Source: Pleomorphomonas sp. NRK KF1
Lineage (GTDB): Bacteria > Pseudomonadota > Alphaproteobacteria > Rhizobiales > Pleomorphomonadaceae
Direction of reading: 5' to 3'
Assembly: GCF_023721755.1 (NCBI RefSeq)
Contig: NZ_JAMDLH010000001.1
Coordinates: 558,001-622,000, forward strand
DNA length: 64,000 nt
The first letter of the stretch is position 1, and each line of letters starts with the position of its first letter. This document shows positions 62,363-64,000 of the stretch, in pieces. The translations under genes and the position numbers were made by a program. A model generated the notes under the pieces. It did no database searches. It saw only the letters and a program-made list of their open reading frames with translations, and was not told the DNA's origin.

Positions 62363-63051
62363 GTTGCACTTTCCCCGGTGGGATGAATGCCGGCGACGAG
62401 TTCGCCGGCGATACTGCGGATCGCGGCGGTTTCCTTCGAACCGACTGCCGACCACTCCATCTCGCGAAGGATGGTTGCCCGCCCGACGCGATAGACGATC
62501 AGCGAGCCGACCAGAGACAGCGTCCGCAATCGCACGCGCTCGGAGTTGGGATCGGCTTCGAGGAGGATGCCGACGAGATGGCGCACGGCCGTCAGCATCG
62601 GCTGCATGAACCCCGTGTAGATTCGATCGTAGGCCTCGGTCGGCTCGGCCTGCTCGCGAACCATGTAGCGGACCCACACGGCCGACTCATCTTCGGCGAA
62701 CAGCGTCAACATGGCTTCGCCGAGCGTAGTCAGAATGGCGCGCGCCTCTTCGACGTCGATCGGCCGCCCGCCGAACTGAGCTTCGGCGAAGCGGCCCAGC
62801 ACCATCTTCCGACGTTCGCCGATGCGCACCTGCAACCGCTCGATCAGGTAGTCGGCAACGGCATTGTAGAGGCCACGCTTGTTGCCGAAATAGTAGTTGA
62901 TCGCCTGAAGGTTGACGCCTGCCAGCTCGGCAAGCTTGCGGGTTGAAACGCCCTCGAAGCCATACTGGCCGAACAGGTTGAGCGCGGCGAGAAGGAGCTT
63001 TTCGCGGGTCCCGTCGTTACGGGCGATATCGGTTGATGGGGGCTTTGTCAT
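62359..63051 (-). CDS. cecR: TetR-family regulator, CecR type
   Basis: 230 residues. The TetR helix-turn-helix is near residues 15-60 ('[51 protein letters not shown]'). The C-terminal ligand-binding part resembles the DUF1956 domain of E. coli CecR. It is the first gene of the export operon and probably represses it. Ligand unknown. Confidence 0.87.
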   Translation of the reverse strand: MTKPPSTDIARNDGTREKLLLAALNLFGQYGFEGVSTRKLAELAGVNLQAINYYFGNKRGLYNAVADYLIERLQVRIGERRKMVLGRFAEAQFGGRPIDVEEARAILTTLGEAMLTLFAEDESAVWVRYMVREQAEPTEAYDRIYTGFMQPMLTAVRHLVGILLEADPNSERVRLRTLSLVGSLIVYRVGRATILREMEWSAVGSKETAAIRSIAGELVAGIHPTGESAT

Positions 63052-63162
63052 GCCACCAATCTACACCTAACACCAATTCAGTCAATCGACTGATTTACGG
63101 ATGGCAAGAGGCAAACCGGACCGGCTTTATGCGCGAAATCTTCGAGGGTCTTGTAGGGATCG

Positions 63163-64000
63163 TCAGTCGCGCGACAATGCGACCACCGGATCCAGCTGTG
63201 AAGCGTTGCGGGCCGGCAGAAAGCCGAACACCACGCCGATCAGTGTAGAGCAAAGGCAGGCGGCCACAATCGATGTGGTCGAGTAGATCAGCGCAAAGTC
63301 GCTGGAAATGAGCTTCACGAGTTGGCCGATGCCGAAGGCGGCGCCTATGCCCAAGAGACCGCCGATCAGGCACACCAAAACGGCTTCGATCAGAAACTGT
63401 TGGAGGATGTCGCCCTGTCGCGCACCAACGGCCATGCGAACGCCGATCTCGCTCACCCGCTCCGATACCGAAACGAGCATGATGTTCATCACCCCGATAC
63501 CGCCGACCACAAGCGAGATGACGGCAATGGCCGCGATCAGCAGCGTCAGCATCTGCGTGGTCGAGGTGATCGTCTGGCGAATGTCGTCGGTGTTGAGAAT
63601 GAAGAAGTCCTGGCTGCCATGTCGTTGCGTCAGAAAGCGCGTGACGTCCTGCTCGGCCAGGCTGGTATCGACGTCGTCGGCGACGCGGACAGTGATCGAT
63701 CGCAGCGACATGTTGCCGAGAAAGCGCGTCTGCACCGTGGTGTAGGGTAGATAGACCGAGAGATTCTGGCTGGAACCGAAGCCGCCCTGCTGCGGCTGGG
63801 TGACACCGACGATGCGAGCCGGCACATTGCCGATCAGCAGCACCTGCCCCACCGGCGATGCCTGGCTGTCGGCGAACAGCGTCTTGAGAGTGTTCTCGTC
63901 GATGACAACGTCCACCGCCCGGTTGCGCACCGACCGGGCATCGAAGAAACTGCCCTCCGCCAGCTTGGTACCGCGCGCGGCGAAATATTGCTCGCCGACG
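63163..64000 (-). CDS. macB: MacB-type ABC transporter permease, C-terminal part (partial)
   Basis: The last 278 codons of a MacB-like protein, running off the window on its 5' side. It has a periplasmic MacB domain, then 'VVGGIGVMNIMLVSVSERVSEIGVRMAVGARQGDILQQFLIEAVLVCLIGGLLGI', the FtsX-like core typical of MacB. The C-terminus 'FGFLPARNASQLDPVVALSRD' is the family ending. The ATPase domain must lie outside. MacAB exports macrolides, peptides or lipids. It shares strand with cecR, 111 bp upstream. Confidence 0.92.
   Translation of the reverse strand, partial: VGEQYFAARGTKLAEGSFFDARSVRNRAVDVVIDENTLKTLFADSQASPVGQVLLIGNVPARIVGVTQPQQGGFGSSQNLSVYLPYTTVQTRFLGNMSLRSITVRVADDVDTSLAEQDVTRFLTQRHGSQDFFILNTDDIRQTITSTTQMLTLLIAAIAVISLVVGGIGVMNIMLVSVSERVSEIGVRMAVGARQGDILQQFLIEAVLVCLIGGLLGIGAAFGIGQLVKLISSDFALIYSTTSIVAACLCSTLIGVVFGFLPARNASQLDPVVALSRD

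Noticed and set aside
1-64000. CRISPR arrays, insertion sequences, prophage genes or integrases.
   Set aside because: I saw no regularly spaced repeats, transposase or integrase motifs; the tRNA-Asp and tRNA-Ser genes have no partial tRNA copy nearby.

Overview
The window is GC-rich DNA with tight, often overlapping genes from an alphaproteobacterium of the order Hyphomicrobiales (Rhizobiales). The flagellar cluster has the Sinorhizobium/Agrobacterium gene set, including motC, motE, a DUF1217 gene, fliK (motD) and the orphan regulator rem. The LuxR-type regulator with peptidase and peptide-transporter neighbours points to a plant- or soil-associated bacterium. A Pleomorphomonas-like relative is a guess; the sequence does not settle the genus.

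Positions 1-26767 are almost entirely flagellar: fliR (5' cut off) with flgJ/flgN-type genes; a leftward unit DUF1217 gene-flgF-fliI; a long rightward series motA-fliM-(small)-fliN-fliG-flhB-(small), flgB-flgC-fliE-flgG-flgA-flgI, motE-flgH-fliL-fliP, one flagellin gene, then fliF-fliH-like-motB-motC-fliK-lytic transglycosylase, ending with rem. Six transcription units (motA, the DUF1217 gene, flgB, motE, flagellin, fliF) share a 19-bp sequence built of two hexamers 11 bp apart, ahead of their first genes. This is a good candidate for the Rem binding site.

Positions 26768-40043 are mixed chromosome: a small secreted protein, a divergent pair of DJ-1/PfpI-domain genes (one an AraC regulator), a VOC protein and another AraC regulator, tRNA-Ser, smpB, dapA, a soluble lytic transglycosylase, tRNA-Asp, a 65-residue protein behind a hairpin that hides its ribosome binding site, an isochorismatase-family hydrolase, the rpsF-rpsR-(DUF2232)-rplI ribosomal unit and dnaB. 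A phytase-like esterase follows on the other strand.

Positions 41598-50300 hold the most interesting module. It contains a LuxR-family regulator with no luxI, an alpha/beta hydrolase of the proline iminopeptidase type leading a complete oligopeptide ABC importer (divergent), and a second proline iminopeptidase-like gene plus an isochorismatase-family amidase (co-directional). The regulator has Met and Trp at the two ligand-pocket positions that are Trp and Tyr in acyl-homoserine-lactone receptors. This is the signature of the plant-compound-responsive OryR/PsoR/PipR group. An inverted repeat lies in the divergent promoter region. The module looks like a sense, import and hydrolyse circuit for a plant-derived amide or peptide-like compound.

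Positions 50319-54550 are a ugpBAEC glycerol-3-phosphate importer with a candidate Pho box. A chemoreceptor gene follows a 720-bp AT-rich spacer. The window ends with cecR-ybhGFSR-type export genes and a macB gene cut off by the right edge.
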